Assembly (NCBI RefSeq): GCF_024868665.1
Contig: NC_079913.1
Coordinates: 13,295,189-13,359,188, forward strand
Source of the DNA: Triplophysa rosa
Taxonomy: Eukaryota > Chordata > Actinopteri > Cypriniformes > Nemacheilidae
Direction: 5' to 3'
DNA: 64,000 nucleotides
Made by a program: the position numbers and the translations under genes. Below the pieces are notes generated by a model that saw only the letters and a list, made by a program, of their open reading frames with translations, was not told where the DNA came from and ran no database searches. Of the stretch, positions 38,196 to 49,865 are shown one piece after another; positions within the stretch are counted from its first letter, which is position 1; each line of letters begins with the position of its first letter.

Positions 38196-38922
38196 AAGTA
38201 CAAATGGCTTTACAAGTACACAAAGTGGCTGTGCTCCTTTATCATAAAAAAGGCTTGATGTGTTTGTCTGCTTTCTACTGTTACTTCCTTCCCAGTGTTC
38301 CCAGTTATATATTCCGTAATGTTGTGTTTTATGGAAAGTTACTGATCAAACAGTGGCGCCACATTCAGTCTCTTGTTTTGTATGTTAGCGTTTGCACCTC
38401 TGAAGTTTTCTGTTGAGGAGATCAGTCTGGTGACCAATTGAATATATTCCATATCATGACCAAATGGATAGCTGCGACACGGCAGGTCTCCAAAATGCGG
38501 ATTTCTACGACCACATGAATGATGTGTACAGTATATGAAGGTGAACTGCCACTTACCGTTTTTTAAAAACTGTTGTAAGCGAATCATTTTCATGAAGAGG
38601 ATGTTTAATATCCAGATAGGTTTTATTTAAAGGGAACACTTTTCCTGGTCTTATGAATAAGAGGCCTTATGTTGAGAGTTGTGCAATAAGAGGTCTATGA
38701 TGGAGATTGTAAAAAATGACTAACTGTATGAGTGTTGCACTACATGCAGTTATTGTAGGTTAAAATGATAATGTGGGATTGTTTTAATTTAAAAAATGTG
38801 AACTAGATTGTTGGTAAGATGGTGATTTTTGCAATCAAATAAATTTATTATTTCAAGGGTAACACTTGCCTTCATACATAACTTCTTTGTGTTAAAATTT
38901 TGTGTTGTAGTGTATCATATGA

Positions 38923-39103
38923 CAGTTCTCAAACCTTTTCCTTGTAAGGCCCCATTTGTGTAGAATGCATCAGTTTTGCAGCCCCCAAATAAGACTTTCA
39001 AACACATATTCAGTTATACAATGCTGAAACATCAAATTTCTATATTTCATAAAATGCCACAAAATCCGTGGCCCTCTGGATCCATACCCAGTTTGAAAAC
39101 ACT
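38923..39103. mobile_element. Possible hAT MITE remnant
   Basis: CAGTTCTCAAACCTTTTCCT at the left and GTTTGAAAACACTG at the right are imperfect inverses. The body phrases (GGCCCC, GCAGCCCCCAAAT) recall fish CAGTGTTTCTCAAAC elements. No clear target duplication. Confidence 0.45.
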
Positions 39104-39656
39104 GTTTACAGAAGTAGTACAAATTTGTATCCAATTATTTTACTAATACAATACATCCACCGCCATCACCATCAAATAAATGTCACAGTCTTTCAAAATG
39201 ATTTTATTTATTTATAACAAATATATATACCCTGTTAAGCCTATTATTTTCCACATCATCATTTTTTATGAAACAAATAGTGGAAAAAAACTCCCCCATG
39301 GCTTATTGTGACCGCATAAATATTTCTGTGATATATATCACATATCTTGACATATAATTAATTACTTATAATTTGGAATTATTTATAAAATGCATTTTGA
39401 GTTAAACAAATCCACCATAAGGAATAGCAATTGGCACACTCAGTTATTTAGATAATGCACTTGAAAAAAGTTTATACTTTATACACAGCTATCAACAATC
39501 CAGCATAAAGGATCAGAGATATCTGTTTTATAATGCTGAAAAAACATAGTGCATCGGGGCAGTAGAGGTTGAGAATGGCTATAAGGCAGTTGTCTACCTG
39601 AGAAATGCACATAAAAATGTAAGTAAACAGTAATAATTAAGAACTGGCAGGTGAGG

Positions 39657-42206
39657 TCACTGCTCAATGCGACGTACAGATCTTCTGGTGTTAGTGGACA
39701 GATTTGTCTGGGTCATGTCTGCAGAAAAATGCAAATATGAAAATAACGGATCACTAAACACAAGCCATCAGATTTCTATAATAAATATAATTATTTTATG
39801 TCTACGCACCTGAGAAGTTAAGCTCATAGTTGAATCTGCCCGCCCTGAAGCTCATTTTGACGGTATCCAACTGGTACTGAGCCTCGATATCTTGACTAGA
39901 TACACTGCAATGACCCCGAGAACCACCCTACACAAAGTCCATTAGATTTATGAAACACACTGGTTCGAGTTCAGCATGTGTTTTCCCATAAATTATAACA
40001 ATCGATGTTATAAAAGGATTAGAAAAAGACAGAAATTTGTAATTCATTTCTATATATTTTCTCACATTTCTTACAGTATTCTTTTATTTTATCGACCACA
40101 GGAAAGATTGAATTTCTCGGAATGCTCTAAAGTATTATATAATCAATATTGTTCTAATTTTTAAGTTCTATTCAAATGTAGACATTGTAGTATTTTATTA
40201 AATTATATGAAAACAACGTGGAGAACATTTTGTGTTGTGCTGTGTGAAATTTAAATGTCTTTTTTAGGAAAATTAGCTTAATAGCTTATTAGCTAATTCA
40301 ATTTAAAAAGCCATTAAGCTTAGTTAAGCTAATTCAATTGAAACTGCATTTCCTGAAATGCAAGCAAATGATTAAAACTTTTTTATAGGTATTATGCAAA
40401 ATTGCATTCTGTATGTTTGATTACAATTTTAACATATTAGTATCTGCACATAGTCTTATGTTTTGTTATCAAAACGTAAAAAAAAAAAACATTTACTTTA
40501 CTATAATTCTTCCAGTTGCCGTCCATGTCTTTGAACTGCCAGCAAGCTTGTGAGAATTGACTGTGATATAAAACAAATTATGGTAGAAGTGTAATGCATT
40601 TGCATTTAAATTTACAACACATTTTATAAATATTTGTAAAGAAACAATCATGGTCCATTCTATGATGATTTTATGATACTGGTAATACTGGAAATGTTCG
40701 TTTTTATTACTAGATTCATACCTGTTTGTTTGCTGGGCTTCACACGCTATTCTCCTCACGTGTCTTTTTGTACCATATTTCTTATTCACTTGATGCATTC
40801 CTGTAGATAAAAGTGACAGCTATAACACAATATTTTATACACATTTTCATTATTCCTGTAAAACCTAGCTAACCAACTAAATTACACTTACATAAAATTG
40901 GATTTGAAATAAAAAAAGCCTTTTTATTTTAAATAACTGTACCCCCTTACATTATAAAATGTTTTAAATGGTAATATATTGTATAATAATATATTCTAAT
41001 AATTTTGGTAGATTTATTGTAAAAGGCCTCATCATGTGATTGTCTTCATGTTGGTAGTATCATCATTTTTATAATACAAAGCACTGTGTATAGTGGTACT
41101 GTATTTGTTTACAGTATAACAAAATCTTACCACTAAAATCAAGTGTATAAATTTGTCGGCCAGCAGTGAATGAAACCTGGGACTGAGGATTAAGCTGATA
41201 CAATCTCTCCACTTCTGGACTATCCAGTGAACATCCCTGTGCACACAGTGTAGTCCATTAAACTGTGAGACTGAACATTTCAGCTGCTGCATTAGATGTG
41301 ATAACACTTTGTTAGGTTGAAGACACACAAATGGAGACTCACTGGTTTCTGATACTCAGTCCAGATGCCTTCATCGCCCATAAACTCCCAGATGCATTCA
41401 GTAGATGAATTTGTTGGGGTCACAGAGAGAGAACTGCATGTGATACAACATGTGATACAAGATCATTCAAAGAATCACTGTCATGTGAATTTACATAATT
41501 TTGGTTTTAAGAAAAGATTTCAACAACTAACTTTAGGTTGACATCGTGAGTAGTCAAAAATATTGCAGTGCAACTTTTACATCTGCGGTCACATTAAATT
41601 TCTGCAAGAATGCATTTTACAAACTACCATCCATATATTATCCTAAACCGCTTATACAAATACTTTACAGAGAGAAACTCTAAAAAGGCTCAACATTATG
41701 GTGCTGTAAGCATTTATGATAGAAAATGTATGTATGGTTTTCAAACTATTAACAGAGAGATATTTTCAGCATGTTTCATGAATCTAGTCCATTGTCCCTG
41801 AGCTTATAAAAAATGCTTTTACTGTATAAATAATAAATGGGTTATTTTTAGTGAAATGAATAATGTTATGTTTTTCATACCTGCTGTTGACTGTTACTAT
41901 TGAGTTGAATTTCGGCCGCCTTCTAACTTTTCTGTTCATGTGTGTGGACAGGTTGGTTTGAGTCATGGCTTAAGTTTTCAGAAAACAGAAATCGAAAAAC
42001 TGCATTTATTTGTCAAGAAAACAAATGAACAAAGTTATTGTCAAGCAAGTCAAGAAAGACATTTTTTTCAGAGGTGATGCATTACCAGTGAAGTCCACGA
42101 TGTAAGTCATGCGACCTGCAGTAAACTGGACCGAGCCGTTTGGGTTTTGGTTGTACTGGTGCTCTATATAATCGCTTGTAATTGAGGATTTGTTTCCACC
42201 TGACCC
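39657..42206 (-). CDS. Tandem WWE-domain protein, 3' part
   Basis: Eight exons, 5' to 3': 42206-42086, 41968-41881, 41433-41343, 41236-41131, 40800-40722, 40560-40497, 39927-39810 and 39718-39657 (TGA). They give 242 residues in frame. Three WWE domains are seen. The first lacks its Trp-bearing half (SVQFTAGRMTYIVDF, then MTQTNLSTHMNRKVRRRPKF). The second has CIWEFMGDEGIWTEYQKP, VSFTAGRQIYTLDFS and MHQVNKKYGTKRHVRR. The third has CWQFKDMDGNWKNYSK, MSFRAGRFNYELNFS and MTQTNLSTNTRRSVRRIEQ. The order and basic tails resemble PARP12/ZC3HAV1 WWE regions, which bind ADP-ribose. No zinc finger or PARP catalytic domain is found. I could not find the 5' exons before 44.4 kb, so the gene may be broken there or continue across the assembly gap. 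Confidence 0.75.
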
Positions 42207-44438
42207 CTTTATGAATTTGATAGAGTAAGCGAAAGAAAAAGATCAAAATAGTTACTATGTTACCCTATCAGATTCAGGATAAAGAGAAAAGCCAGGTCAA
42301 AAAAATTCAAAAACATGAACAAAAAAACCCCTAATTGGGTAACACTTAAGGTCTCAATCGTAACATTATTTAATGAGCAAACATGAACTATCAAAGAGAG
42401 CATATTGTAATAACATATATCCTAATATAATTGTTTACTGGTTGCACGTGTTCATTGTGCATTAACTTAAAGTTGAAGGTTACGAGAAAAAATTTAAATA
42501 TGTAGTGGAAATGTGGAAATGACCTAACAATTCTTGCTTTTTTAGTTTGTGTTAACTAATGTAATTAACTGACGTTAACAAATGCAACCTTATTGTAAAG
42601 TGTAAAAAGTCAAATAAAAACCAAGATCAAAAGTTGCATTAGTTTTGACACATCACTTCATGGCCTTGAGAAATGTAACAATGTTAAACATTTTTAAAAT
42701 ATATCTAGCTCTAAATACTGAAATGTAAACTAAAATAAATATAAAATACTCTGAATAAACTAAAAACTACAGTATCTCTAATACCAAAAAGGTTTTTCCA
42801 GCCCAGTCTGAATGAGAGATGAACTTTAAACCCCCTTCCCACAGCTATTTATTCAATGCACTGCCATAAACACACACCTGTACAAACTATTACTCTGTAC
42901 ACACTGTAAAGACACGAAACCTGTGTGACAATAATAGAAATGTGACAACATGACCTGACCCTTATGAAATTCCCTTGATTTGAGAACACAATGCAACAGT
43001 GTTGATTCTAGACTGAATGCATAGTGTGTTTTGAACAGAGTAAAATTTAATAGTTTGGATTTTCCAAAATTAGTCTTGGACTATTAAAATAATGAAAATA
43101 AAATAATATTTTGGACCAAATAAAACCTATAGTTAATGGGATATAACTGTCTGCATATTTGTACGTTTCAATTTCATGCTTCCTTATTTATTGTTTTTAT
43201 TTTTATTTACTGTAATTTGTTGGACTTATTTGCTAAACACGGTATATGTTGGACCTTTTTACCTGTTATGAATATATTATATATAATAAGTTACATACAC
43301 AAGTATTTGACCAACTACATGGTATTGTGTAATTTCTGGGCACATATACATGTTTTTACAAGTATTGAGCACTTATTTTTCACCACAGTTATAAATGCAC
43401 TTGATAAAATACCTAAAAAGTATTGAGAAGTATTCATAGGAACATTAGTACATAGATGGGTTGATCTGAAATCATAGTCAATAAGAATAATTACATATAA
43501 GTAGGTTTATGATGATAATTTGATTATTTGAAGAAGAATTGATGATTTAATGACACAATCTGTACCTGTAACCAATGATTGTTCATATAAATGCACTTAA
43601 TGTCACTTTATGAATGTTTAAAGCACATTTGAGCACAATGTAACAAAGTAAAATCCAGTGATGTTTTTAGAGGCCTAGAGTTTGAAGCCTGTTGTGTTCT
43701 CTCTAAAATCTGGGGATTTTCCACTGTTTACAAGTAACCATGATTACGCACGTACGCCACGCCGTCTCGTATGGAGACCATGGCTTGTTTGGTGGTCTCG
43801 TGTAGTAACCATTGTATGCAAATTATTTTAAAAATGATGTAATAACCAGCGTACCACCATTAGATACGTACCTTGTTACCTGGGACTTATTGGTGGCAGA
43901 CAATTAACAATTGGTTAATAAAAATAAGAGATAACAGGAAAATACCTGATTGGTTTTAGAACCTGGGACTTATTGGTGGCAGACAATTAACAATTGGTTA
44001 ATAAAAATAAGAGATAACAGGAAAATACCTGATTGGTTTTGGAGAGGACCACCTTTCAGAAGTTTTACTATAACTGTAGACTGAAAACACTTGGTTTTTA
44101 GATGACTTTGAACATCTCACTTTGTTTGGCTCGAGCAAATAAAGTTAACTCCTCAACATCCGGACCTTCTCTGAGAGATTTTTTGAACTACAAGACTGAA
44201 ATTTTTCCACAACATTATGTGGAAGCAGGGTTATCCCCGCATTTTACCCGGGGTTATATAACCCTGTTCCAAAGCAGGGTTAGCCCCGCTTTTGCAGGGA
44301 TAATCCAGCATTGTGGTGCAGATTGTGTGCAGTGTGAACAAAGCAGGGGTAAAATGATACAACCAAATGCTTAGCAACGGACAGCCAATAACAGCTGAAC
44401 AGTGCTTACCTCACATCACAAGTTGTGCACAGTCACAT
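42207..44438. other. Spacer upstream of the WWE gene
   Basis: AT-rich sequence. I searched the minus strand for the missing first half of WWE 1 and for a start exon and found none. It contains an 83-bp tandem duplication (43878-44041) and a short repeat with AGCAGGGTTA/TAACCCTG words at about 44225-44300. Confidence 0.5.
43878..44041. repeat. 83-bp tandem duplication
   Basis: Two nearly identical units start ACCTGGGACTTATTGGTGGC and end ATACCTGATTGGTTTT (period 83). Confidence 0.92.
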
Positions 44439-44439
44439 G

Positions 44440-45041
44440 CTGTGTCTGAAACCGTTCCCTTATTCACTCCTGCACTATTCCCTATACAGTCCACTATATG
44501 GGAAAGATGTGTATCAAAATGAGTGAAAATGACACTGACGTGTATAGCCTGCGTCATTCGTCATAAACATACACAGGGCTTGACATTAACGCTTGTCCGG
44601 GACAAGNNNNNNNNNNNNNNNNNNNNNNNNNNNNNNNNNNNNNNNNNNNNNNNNNNNNNNNNNNNNNNNNNNNNNNNNNNNNNNNNNNNNNNNNNNNNNN
44701 NNNNNNGGACCGCGCCATCTATCAGTTTCAAACGATCCCCAAATCCAGCGTCATATCCACCGTTTATATAACATCCATCACTGAAATGCCGTATACAAAC
44801 AAACACACCTCAACTTCTCTCACTATCGCAAGAGTAACGAGCTGCAGCTGCAGGCCCACAGCGCAGCCAATCATGATAAGCGGGTCTTACTTTCGCTCGT
44901 CGGTTGTCGCGTGGGCGGGCTATTTCTTTCGCCATTTTTAGTGTTGTTCTAATTTCATTCGCTTCTTCAAGTGGGGACTGTATTAATGAACTAATGTAGT
45001 GAATAGTGAATGAGGGTATAGGGGGCTATTTCGGACACAGT
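44440..45041. mobile_element. Inverted-repeat element containing an assembly gap
   Basis: The left arm CTGTGTCTGAAACCGTTCCC is matched by the inverse right arm ending GGCTATTTCGGACACAG. Sub-terminal TATTCACTCC / GTGAATAGTGAATGAGGG also pair. A run of N lies inside it. Confidence 0.6.
44607..44706. other. Assembly gap of 100 N
   Basis: Exactly 100 undetermined bases, the customary size for a gap of unknown length. The sequence to its right is the start of the duplicated block. Confidence 0.98.
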
Positions 45042-46686
45042 CCTTGTCTTCATGTTGAGTGAGTGCGCGTTAACGCAGAAGTTGTGTCACAAATGACACT
45101 ATACACCAGAGCCATAGAAAAACAGAGTTGCGAAACACTTTAATCTCGCCGCCGTGTGGTCATATGGTTCATGGAGCTCTCAATAGTTCCACACTGTCAG
45201 TCTAGTTGAATGGGTTTAAGCGGGACAGACAGTGAAAGCAGCTGTATTTGAAGCTATTGCAGTCAGAAAGTCATTTTATTATACAATTTATACAGGGAAA
45301 GGGTAGAAAACATTCATTTAATGAGCAGCCTTCATAGAAAATCATTCGACCACACATTAAAACACAAGAAAGCCATTTTTTCAAAAAACATACTTATAAT
45401 TAAAAACCAGTTTGACAGAAATGTATTTGATCAACTTACAAGTTGTTGTTTTGTGCTGGTTTAAGTATCATATATTTGTTGATACTGTAGCACAATGAAT
45501 GTTTATGTAATAATCTAGTAATAATCTTGTGATTTTTGTTTTCTGAGAAGGCCCCTAGTGAAAGTAAGAAGGGAGAAATGGAGCAGTTCTTCCAGAAGGA
45601 CAGCATGGTGCGACAGAGCCAGGTACACCTTTGTAGTGTATTTCGGGGAAACTATGAGTTTAACCACAGTAACACACGTATAATTAATTGTGATTAACCA
45701 TTAACTATTCTATACACTTTACCTGATGCAGCAGAATTAATAATAGCGACAGACTAAATGTACTCATCCAGCGAGTGATCAGCAGATCGTATATCAACTC
45801 TAAGAAATGTTACTTTCCTGGCCTTGGAAAAACAATATTCTTACTGTAGTACAGTACCACTTCAGAAATCTTAACGAAATCGAGCAGTTTAAGTGACGTT
45901 GATATGTGATAAATAAACACAGAAACGATTCGAGCGTGGTTACAAATGCGGTTTTATTTACTACACTAAAAGGGAAATAAAACCAACTAACTAACAAAGA
46001 CCAAACACTAACAAACAGACATGAAACGTAAAAGCAGTAAAGAATGAAAGAAATAGACAAAGCAAAGAGTGGCATAAACCATCTGCATAAACCATCAAGG
46101 ACAATCTCCTTATTTAAAAGGGGCAAAGCTTAAGCGCAGCTATTTAGAAATAGATCAGATACTTGCATTGGCTTCCTGGTTGTGCTGGGACAAGTTCTGG
46201 TGCACCCGCGTGCAAAAGGTTTCAGAGTCCTGATGAGTTCAAAGCGAGAGGGTGAGTCCGTCGGATTCTTTCTTAGAGCCGGATTGGCTGACGAAGGTAG
46301 AACGAACTTAGCCGAAGCAAACTGCCGGAAGAAGCTGTCTCCGAGGAGAGAGACAGGTCTCGAGAGGGTGCACGAACACGAGCGAGCGCGAACACACAGA
46401 AGCGAGCACACATGAGCGAGCGCTGTTTCCTTCGTGCACAGATGTTATAACCCCGGGGCGTCACGGAGATTGGAGCAGGATAGTCTTAGAATAAACTAAA
46501 ATGAGTACATTACTGTGCTATACACCATATTCTAGAAATGAAGAGGGAAACATTTAGATATGAAACATGAAAGGATTATAATTACATTGACCTGTAGTTT
46601 GTACAAGAATGTAAATATACACAGAATACCACTAAGCACACATGCCTTTGAGGTTATAGGTGAAGGAGAATAACATGGGGACAAGC

Positions 46687-48145
46687 ATACACTGCGTTCC
46701 AAATTATTATGCAAATGATATCTTTCTCTGGTTTTCCTAATTTGTCGATGCAAATGACAGTCAGTATAATTTTCAAGTAATCAACAGTTAGGGTACATTT
46801 GGAATTTTATTGAACAAACCTCCCACTGACAACAGTATTTATTTAAAAAATGAAAAACTCAAAATGCACTGTTCCAAATTATTATGCACAACAGAGTTTG
46901 AAAACATTTCATAGGTTGTAAAAAACTGAAAATGGTCATTTGTTGAATTTGCAGCATTAGGAGGTCATATTTACTGAAATCAAAAGCTATTTCAATCAAA
47001 AACATCCTAACAGGGCAAGTTACATGTTAACATAGGACCCCTTCTTTGATATCACCTTCACAATTCTTGCATCCATTGAACTTGTGAGTTTTTGGATAGT
47101 TTCTGATTGAATTTCTTTGCAGGATGTCAGAATAGCCTCCCAGAGCTGCTGTTTTGATGCTAACTGCCTCCCACCATCATAGATCTTTCGCTTGAGGATG
47201 CTCCAAAGGTTCTCAATAGGGTTGAGGTCAGGGGAGGATGGTGGCCACACCATGAGTTTCTCTCCTTTTATGCCCATAGCAGCCAATGACACAGAGGTAT
47301 TCTTTGCAGCATGAGATGGTGCATTGTCATGCATGAAGATGATTTTGCTACGGAAGGCATGGTTCTTCTTTTTGTACCATGGAAGAAAGTGCTCAGTCAG
47401 AAACTCTACATACCTTGCAGAGTTCATTTTCACACCTTCAGGGACCCTAAAGGGGCCCACCAGCTGTCTCCCCATGATTCCAGCCCAAAACATGACTCCG
47501 CCACCTCCTTGCTGACGTCGCAGCCTTGTTGGGACATGGTGGCCATCCACCAACCATCCACTACTCCATCCATCTGGACCATCCAGGGTTGCACGGCACT
47601 CATCAGTAAACAAGACTGTTTGAAAATTAGTCTTCATGTATGTGTGGGCCCACTGCAACCGTTTCTGCTTGTGAGCATTGGTTAGGGGTGGCCGAATAGT
47701 AGGTTTATGCACAACTGCAAGCATCTGGAGGATCCTACACCTTGAGGTTTTCGGGACTCCCGAGGCACCAGCAGCTTCAAATACCTGTTTGCTGCTTTGC
47801 AATGGCATTTTTGCAGCTGCTCTCTTAATCCGATGAATTTGTCTGGAAGAAACCTTCCTCATTCTGCCTTTATCTGCACGAACCCTTCTGTGCTCTGAAT
47901 CAGCCACAAATCTCTTCACAGTACGATGATCTCGCTTAAGTTTTCGTGAAATATCTAATGTTTTCATACCTTGTCCAAGACATTGCACTATTTGACGCTT
48001 TTCGGCAGCAGACAGATCCTTTTTCTTTCCCATATTGCTTGAAACCTGTGGCCTGCTTAATAATGTGGAACGTCCTTCTTAAGTAGTTTTCCTTTAATTG
48101 GGCTCACCTGGCAAACTACTTATCACAGGTGTCTGAGATTGATCG
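46687..48145 (-). mobile_element. Tc1/mariner transposon, 5' end truncated
   Basis: The 3' side carries two direct copies of GTTCCAAATTATTATGCA (46695 and 46870), the repeat layout of IR/DR-type Tc1 elements. The 5' side has a related TAATAATGTGGAACGTCC near 48058-48075. The element stops at about 48145 in nup107-derived sequence before an outer repeat, so one terminal repeat is incomplete. Confidence 0.8.
47020..48033 (-). CDS. Tc1/mariner transposase, full-length, DD37E-type
   Basis: A single 337-codon frame with no stop encodes a cut-and-paste transposase. The N-terminus has helix-turn-helix segments (EKRQIVQCLGQGMKTLDISR, KLKRDHRTVKRFV) and a basic stretch. The catalytic residues are Asp144 in LFTDECRA, Asp236 in FMHDNAPSHAA and Glu274 in SPDLNPIENLWSILK. 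There are 37 residues between the second Asp and the Glu, unlike the DD34E of classical Tc1 or DD34D of mariner. The protein looks intact, but one terminal repeat of the element is incomplete, so self-mobilisation is doubtful. The same element in copy 2 is cut by an assembly gap. Confidence 0.93.
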   Translation of the reverse strand: MGKKKDLSAAEKRQIVQCLGQGMKTLDISRKLKRDHRTVKRFVADSEHRRVRADKGRMRKVSSRQIHRIKRAAAKMPLQSSKQVFEAAGASGVPKTSRCRILQMLAVVHKPTIRPPLTNAHKQKRLQWAHTYMKTNFQTVLFTDECRATLDGPDGWSSGWLVDGHHVPTRLRRQQGGGGVMFWAGIMGRQLVGPFRVPEGVKMNSARYVEFLTEHFLPWYKKKNHAFRSKIIFMHDNAPSHAAKNTSVSLAAMGIKGEKLMVWPPSSPDLNPIENLWSILKRKIYDGGRQLASKQQLWEAILTSCKEIQSETIQKLTSSMDARIVKVISKKGSYVNM

Positions 48146-48687
48146 GCTCAGAGGTTGTGTAAGCGATGTGGTCAGGCCTGGCGTGCTGCATCTCTAGAAG
48201 GCTGGAAACGGTACCATGACCCCAACATCACTGAAGGTCAACACACGCTCAAGTAAGTCTTATTTATGTCTGTTATGTGACAATTTTGTTTAGTTGGACA
48301 GTGGAGAAAGTCTGAATAGCAACAGAAGCCAAAGTGAGGATGGTAAATAAACTTTATCTATAATTATTGTGGTGTGTTGCATTTCTAATCTTTTTTTGCA
48401 AATGTTTCATTTTGACAGAGGGTTGTCGAGGCAACCAAGGAGTACTATCATGCAATTCAGAGCGCGGTCATCAGATGACTCTGCTGCGGTTTGTGTCTGC
48501 CTGTGATGTCCTTCCCTCTGTTAACCGTACTGCAGTGTACCGAACGCACCAGGAGAGTCTGCGTCTCGCTGACATCATACAGTAGCATCTGACCAACACA
48601 AACTATACGAGGTCTGACTTGAAAATTCAGGAAAATTCTTTAAAATTACAGTTTTAGTTTTTACATAATAAAAGCTTTGTGGTTAAA

Positions 48688-48846
48688 GCGATACTTCAGC
48701 CATGAATCACAATTTCTACCGTTTTGAACTAAAAGGATATGTGGTATTATAAATCCGACTACATTATTCTTCAAGAAGAAAGTCATATTCACTTAGGATG
48801 CCTTGAGGGTGAATAAAACGTGGGGAAATTTTGATTTAAGGCTTAC
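48688..48846. mobile_element. Degenerate MITE copy
   Basis: AAAGCGATACTTCAGCCATG with later TTCTTCAAGAAGAAAGTCAT and GAGGGTGAATAAA recalls the common MITE body. Present again at 58198-58354. Confidence 0.45.
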
Positions 48847-49524
48847 GATCACTGATGTCCAGTTCTGCATCCGAACTTCCTTTTGTCCTTCAGGTTTTCT
48901 CTAAAGAGGAGCTGCAGAAGTTTCTCCAGAAGATGAGGGAATCCTCACTGCTCCTGCTGGATAAAGGGCTAGATCCACTTGGATATGAAATACAGCCCTA
49001 GACAGTGTGTGTGGTTTTTTCTTGTGATTCTGTTGTCCACAATCCCGTTTGGGGAAAAACCTGTATTTTGTAATCTAATAAAAAATGTGTGTTGTTTAGA
49101 AACAATGTGTGGTTTGGTTAATGCTACCAGACGGCTGTTTTAGATATGTTTCTGTAAGTCGGTCTTGTCAGGTTTTAAAGACAACTTGTGTTTTTCTGAA
49201 TATTCATGTAAAAGATGCTGGTAAGATACTCTTTCATGTAAAAGATTGATGGCCCTGCTTGTCATCTTGCAAGAGAAAAGATATTCAAATCTGGGTCAGT
49301 GTTTGAATTGAAATAATTATATATAAAATATATTTAATACTGTAGTGTATATAATATCTGTAGGATAACGTAAATTGTATGAAAATATTATTAGTACTAT
49401 GAGTTTTACTGCAATTTATTTATTCCAGGCCTTTACTCTTGACAATATAACTGGTGTTTGTGCTTTTTTGTCTTGTTTTCACATCTTGATTCGGAAAGTA
49501 GTAGATAGGAAAGTCTGACATACA

Positions 49525-49865
49525 TCTTAAAATCGCTCTGGACGATGAAGCATTTGACTGGTTGTTGGTGGACATCAAGGCGCTCAGCTGTGTTCCTCCA
49601 CTTCAGTCTGTTCAATCCAAGAGCCAGGGATCCATGGGCCAGGTTCTCGGGCTCTTGCGGACTAAGGTTAATCTTAAAAACCCTCTGGACAATGAAGCTT
49701 TGACCTGATCGTGGTGGACATCACGGTGCTCCTGTAAATGTAGGTACGTGTTTTAGGTGATACTCAGATGACAACATGCGTCGTTTTGTAATTCGACAAC
49801 ATCTATTTATTTTTTAATACTAACAGTGTTAATTAAAAATAATACAAATGAATAAATCGAACATT
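49525..49865. repeat. CTCTGGACGATGAAG repeat family, copy at 49.5 kb
   Basis: Contains the phrases CTCTGGACGATGAAGCATTT, GGTGGACATCAAGGCGCTCA and GGTGGACATCACGGTGCTCC in tandem. Close relatives are at 51.5-51.85 kb, 52.28-52.35 kb and 60.14-60.3 kb. The 49.67-49.86 part matches 60.14-60.31 over almost 200 bases. Confidence 0.75.

Larger units (their letters stand above)
36648..38843 (+). other. scyl2 3' UTR, long, ending at a poly(A) signal
   Basis: No further frame follows the scyl2 stop. An AATAAA at 38838-38843 is a plausible end. The stretch includes one complete MITE (36853-37190), one fragment (37985-38195) and a short hairpin (37911-37955). The true UTR length needs cDNA. Confidence 0.45.
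45622..48151. other. Repeat-filled interval inside nup107 copy 1
   Basis: Apart from the Tc1/mariner element at 46687-48145 I see no gene. Open frames at 45.8-46.5 kb have no family signature and recur unchanged in copy 2 only because the DNA is duplicated. Confidence 0.5.
45551..49001 (+). pseudogene. nup107: Decayed nup107, copy 1
   Basis: Intact nup107 encodes a Y-complex nucleoporin. Fragments in order: 45551-45622 (FFQKDSMVRQSQ); 48152-48236 ([20 protein letters not shown] then YHDPN); 48294-48340 (NWTVEKV then TGA); 48419-48582; and 48894-49001 ([20 protein letters not shown], ending [11 protein letters not shown] and TAG). The family normally has about 925 residues. Most exons are missing, including the one that should follow VRQSQ. 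Segment 48419-48582 begins RVVEATKEYYHAIQS (mid-protein) and jumps within the same exon to HQMTL and ESLRLADIIQ (near the C-terminus), losing roughly 250 residues. Relative to copy 2 this segment also carries a 2-base and a 1-base deletion. No coherent product is possible. Identity is from recognised family motifs. Confidence 0.8.
44707..49522. repeat. Large duplicated block, copy 1
   Basis: Near-identical to 55082-59013, including the nup107 remnant and flanking repeats. Differences seen are small insertions or deletions, single bases, and the extent of the Tc1 element, which is complete on its coding side here and interrupted by an N in copy 2. Confidence 0.93.

Noticed and set aside
46130..46464. 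Overlapping frames at 46.1-46.5 kb, repeated at 56.5-56.9 kb
   Set aside because: Conserved between copies only because the whole block is duplicated; the frames differ by indels between copies and have no recognisable domain.
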